A stretch of DNA of 7,618 bases, from positions 1 to 7,618 of the forward strand of contig JAUMYD010000087.1 in the NCBI GenBank assembly GCA_030528765.1, given 5' to 3'. The stretch is from Bacillota bacterium (GTDB lineage Bacteria; Bacillota; Dehalobacteriia; UBA4068). Below, piece by piece: positions 5,568-7,618 of the stretch. The stretch's first letter is position 1. The number at the start of each line of letters is the position of its first letter. A program made the position numbers and the translations under genes. The notes below the pieces were generated by a model. That model saw nothing but the letters and a program-made list of their open reading frames with translations. It did not search any database and was not told the DNA's origin.

Positions 5568-7172
5568 CTACTGCTCCTGTTCGGGCATATGGAACGCAAA
5601 GCAGTTCTTTCCCATTTTTTTCGCCCGGTAAAGGGCCTTATCCGCAGCCTGGAATATCGCCCGGAAATCCTGCTCCCCGGGGGCTGCCATGCTGATCCCC
5701 AGGCTGCCGTGAATGGGCGGCACCCCATCCAGCTGGATGTGGGAGAGGGTCTGCAGCACCTGGAGGGCCTTTTTCCGGGCCAGCTCCGCATCGGGGATAT
5801 CCTTCAGGAAGATCATAAATTCATCCCCGCCTATGCGGCCAATGATATCCTTCTCCCGGAAGGAGGCCTTCAGGCTTTGCCCACATTGGTAGAGGACGGC
5901 ATCTCCCTGCAGATGCCCCAGCTTGTCGTTGATCTGCTTGAAATCATCCAGATCCAGGATCAGCAGCGCACAGTTTTTGCTGCGGCCTTCCTCTGCCAGG
6001 TAGCTTTTCACTCTGTTTTCGGCAGCGCTTTTGTTCAGCAGCCCGCTGCCCTGGTCGATCTCCGCCATATAGCGCAGCTCTTCCATATGTGCCAGGCTAT
6101 CCATTTCCTTCTGGATGTTTTTCACATGGCCGGTGACCCGGCAGACCTGCCCTTTTTCATCCTGCTGCCCGGAAAAAAGGGCTCTGTACCAATAGAGCTT
6201 TCCCGGCAGCCCGATCAGCAGCTCTGCCTGATGCTGCTGCTTCGGCTGGCGGATGGCATCCTCCATTGCCTGCAGGAATTCCTCCTGATTCTCAGGGAAG
6301 ATGCGCCGCGAATAGCGTTTTTCCTGCAGGTATTTTTCGTCCCGCAGTTCATGCGGCTCGCAGCCGGGGGAATTGATATAGAAGTGCATGGAATCTTCTT
6401 CGATCAGATATTCGAAGGTAATAAATTCCGCATTTTCCTGGAGAATTCGGTAGCGCTCCAGCTCCTGCTGCAGCTGTTGGCTGATGCTGGCATCTCCGAT
6501 GATGATGGAACAGAGGTGGTGCCCCTGGGCATCCGCAAGAAAGACCCCGTTGATGCGCAGCGTCAGAACGTGGCCATCCTTATGATTGAAGAAATAGATC
6601 AGCTCAAAGCTTTCCCGATCCCGGGAGGCTTTCAGGCAGAGTTCCTTCAGCTTCCGGAAGAGTTTCAGCTCCGGCAGCTCGGAGAGCCGGTAGCCCAGCA
6701 TATCCTGAAAATTTTCGCTGATGAAGATGGGCCGGGGCTCTGGGCTGAATTCATAGACGATCACGCCCATAGGGAGCAGGTTCAGCAACTCCCTGCCGTT
6801 TTCCTGAGCGGGGCTGCTGCTTTGGGTCTCCAGATAGGAGAGCAGCAGCTTTCCGGAGCTCAGCTTGCGCAGGTAGAGGGAAATCCAGCTGTAATCCCGT
6901 TTTGCGAGCTTATACATGCGAAGATTCAGCTGCAGGCCTTTCTCATTTATCCTTTCCGGCTGAAGCCATGCTGACATTCCGGAAAGGATATCCTGATCAG
7001 CCGGGTGGATCAGGGGCAGCCTGCGGTTCCAGAGATCCAGAATCGGGCAGCTTTTCCCGGCTTCCTGGGGAAAGCTTCTGCTGTGCAGCAGCAGGGCCTG
7101 CTCTTTTGTGAAATCGATCTCCACGATCTCCTCAAAGATTTCGCATAATTCATTTGTATAGGGAAAGTGCAT
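5568..7172 (-). CDS. Cytoplasmic PAS-rich GGDEF diguanylate cyclase
   Basis: This 534-residue protein should make cyclic di-GMP from two GTP. The C-terminal GGDEF domain (about 372-528) has RIGGDEF (446-452), the metal- and nucleotide-binding stretch with D407, N415 and D424 (LDLDDFKQINDKLGH), and late motifs ALYRAKKMGKN. An RxxD inhibitory site (R439-D442) sits five residues before the GGDEF, so product feedback is expected. Upstream I see two PAS-like regions, about 128-230 (ISENFQDMLGY start, then NHKDGHVLTL) and about 238-355, and an N-terminal part (1-115) that may be a third, divergent PAS (LIHPADQDIL). A short helical linker (352-370) joins them. There is no signal peptide or membrane helix, so it senses a cytoplasmic cue of unknown kind. 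ATG has AGGAAA about 7 bases upstream. No EAL or HD-GYP gene or c-di-GMP receptor lies in the window. Confidence 0.93.
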   Translation of the reverse strand: MHFPYTNELCEIFEEIVEIDFTKEQALLLHSRSFPQEAGKSCPILDLWNRRLPLIHPADQDILSGMSAWLQPERINEKGLQLNLRMYKLAKRDYSWISLYLRKLSSGKLLLSYLETQSSSPAQENGRELLNLLPMGVIVYEFSPEPRPIFISENFQDMLGYRLSELPELKLFRKLKELCLKASRDRESFELIYFFNHKDGHVLTLRINGVFLADAQGHHLCSIIIGDASISQQLQQELERYRILQENAEFITFEYLIEEDSMHFYINSPGCEPHELRDEKYLQEKRYSRRIFPENQEEFLQAMEDAIRQPKQQHQAELLIGLPGKLYWYRALFSGQQDEKGQVCRVTGHVKNIQKEMDSLAHMEELRYMAEIDQGSGLLNKSAAENRVKSYLAEEGRSKNCALLILDLDDFKQINDKLGHLQGDAVLYQCGQSLKASFREKDIIGRIGGDEFMIFLKDIPDAELARKKALQVLQTLSHIQLDGVPPIHGSLGISMAAPGEQDFRAIFQAADKALYRAKKMGKNCFAFHMPEQEQ

Positions 7173-7239
7173 GTTTGGGTTTCCTTTGTGTCCAATGCCG
7201 CTGTCCGGGAAAGGTGGCAGTTTTGGCAGTTCTTCTTAT

Positions 7240-7268
7240 AGTATAAATCTTATGGTATTTTTTTGCAA
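7240..7268 (-). promoter_or_regulatory. Promoter for the diguanylate cyclase gene
   Basis: On the - strand TTGCAA (7268-7263) and TATACT (7245-7240) are separated by 17 bases with an A-rich spacer. Transcription would start near 7233, giving a leader of about 60 bases that contains a short AACTGCC repeat and the AGGAAA ribosome site. It faces away from the tRNA promoter. Confidence 0.65.
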
Positions 7269-7343
7269 GATTCAGAACGCTGCTGAGGTGGAAATCACAG
7301 CTTTTTTCTGAAAAATAAAATTATAATTCCCCGAAAAAAATCC

Positions 7344-7372
7344 TTGACAAATAGAGGGAAATAAGGCATAAT
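7344..7372 (+). promoter_or_regulatory. Strong promoter for tRNA-Val
   Basis: A perfect TTGACA (7344-7349), a 17-base spacer and CATAAT (7367-7372) precede the tRNA by 11 bases, so transcription should start close to 7379. A consensus -35 with ideal spacing is usual for stable RNA genes. Confidence 0.88.
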
Positions 7373-7383
7373 AGTAGTGCTTC

Positions 7384-7460
7384 GGGGTTATAGCTCAGCT
7401 GGTTAGAGCGCCACGTTGACATCGTGGAGGTCATTGGTTCGAACCCAACTAACCCCACCA
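7384..7460 (+). tRNA. tRNA-Val (anticodon GAC)
   Basis: The 77-base sequence folds as a cloverleaf with CCA encoded. The acceptor stem is GGGGTTA with TAACCCC, the D stem GCTC/GAGC, the anticodon stem CCACG/CGTGG with loop TTGACAT (anticodon GAC at 7418-7420), a 5-base variable loop, and the T loop TTCGAAC. GAC reads the Val codons GTC and GTT. The T stem ATTGG/CCAAC has one A-C mismatch at the 49-65 pair. It is a single gene with its own promoter and terminator. Confidence 0.97.
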
Positions 7461-7490
7461 AAGCCTCTTGCCTTGGCAAGAGGCTTTTTT
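7461..7490 (+). terminator. Intrinsic terminator of tRNA-Val
   Basis: AAGCCTCTTGCC and GGCAAGAGGCTT form a 12-bp perfect stem around TT (effectively a CTTG tetraloop), starting directly after the CCA end. The 3' arm runs into six T (7485-7490) and then further pyrimidines. Confidence 0.93.
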
Positions 7491-7618
7491 CTTTTCTCTT
7501 CGGAAGAAGGGAAGCACACCCAAAGAGCCTGCATAAAAAAGCCAATAGAAAAAGGAACAGAGAGAGGGTAGTTTCCAATAAGACAATATGAGAACATTAC
7601 TGACATAGGGTAGCTGCC

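Noticed and set aside
4929..6974. A 681-codon open frame on the + strand opposite the aquaporin and cyclase genes
   Set aside because: It runs antisense across two clear protein families and their gap, is rich in Gln and His without domain motifs, and reflects codon bias of the real genes.
7321..7606. Two - strand frames over the tRNA
   Set aside because: They are antisense translations of tRNA-Val, a frequent false gene in automatic annotation.
1..7618. CRISPR array, insertion sequence or prophage genes
   Set aside because: No regularly spaced repeats, transposase, integrase or phage-like products appear in any frame.

Overview
The window reads as a chromosomal segment of a moderately high-GC, low-complexity-free Firmicute (Bacillota), possibly Negativicutes or Oscillospiraceae-like Clostridia. 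Reasons: transketolase split into two adjacent genes, AAAGGAG/GGAGG ribosome binding sites, a type II lipoprotein signal without an outer-membrane sorting context, and standard TTGACA/TATAAT-type promoters. The genus cannot be decided from the sequence alone.

Layout, left to right. A 236-base leader with inverted repeats precedes a + strand operon: the two transketolase halves (237-1043 and 1047-1997) and the ribosome-assembly GTPase EngB/YsxC (1999-2664), with 3-base and 1-base gaps. A bidirectional hairpin terminator (2685-2727) separates it from a convergent - strand unit. That unit, read from its promoter at 4112-4140, encodes a small secreted matrixin-type zinc metalloprotease (4079-3531) and, 18 bases later, a lipoprotein of unknown function (3512-2757). 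Next, going right, come a G-rich stretch with a canonical G-quadruplex motif, a perfect 15-bp stem terminator (4303-4335), a small tail-anchored membrane protein with its own promoter (4592-4353), a terminator (4682-4713), an AqpZ-type water channel (5447-4755) and a cytoplasmic PAS-rich GGDEF diguanylate cyclase (7172-5568) with its own promoter. At the right end a divergent + strand tRNA-Val(GAC) (7384-7460) has a textbook promoter, encoded CCA and a terminator. I see nothing in the last 128 bases.

How the genes fit together. The left operon couples pentose-phosphate carbon rearrangement with ribosome assembly, both growth functions. The right part holds housekeeping or signalling genes that look independently transcribed. 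The middle, about 2757-4680, is the accessory part: it is poorer in GC (sampled protease lines are near 42% G+C by eye, against visibly higher GC in the flanking genes) and holds genes of unknown role. The best candidate for something undescribed is the metalloprotease-lipoprotein pair. The protease has a signal peptide and a complete zinc site but no prodomain and no cysteine switch. The co-transcribed lipoprotein has a pattern that faintly resembles the TIMP/NTR (OB-fold) inhibitor family. This suggests, but does not prove, a secreted protease with a membrane-tethered inhibitor or partner.
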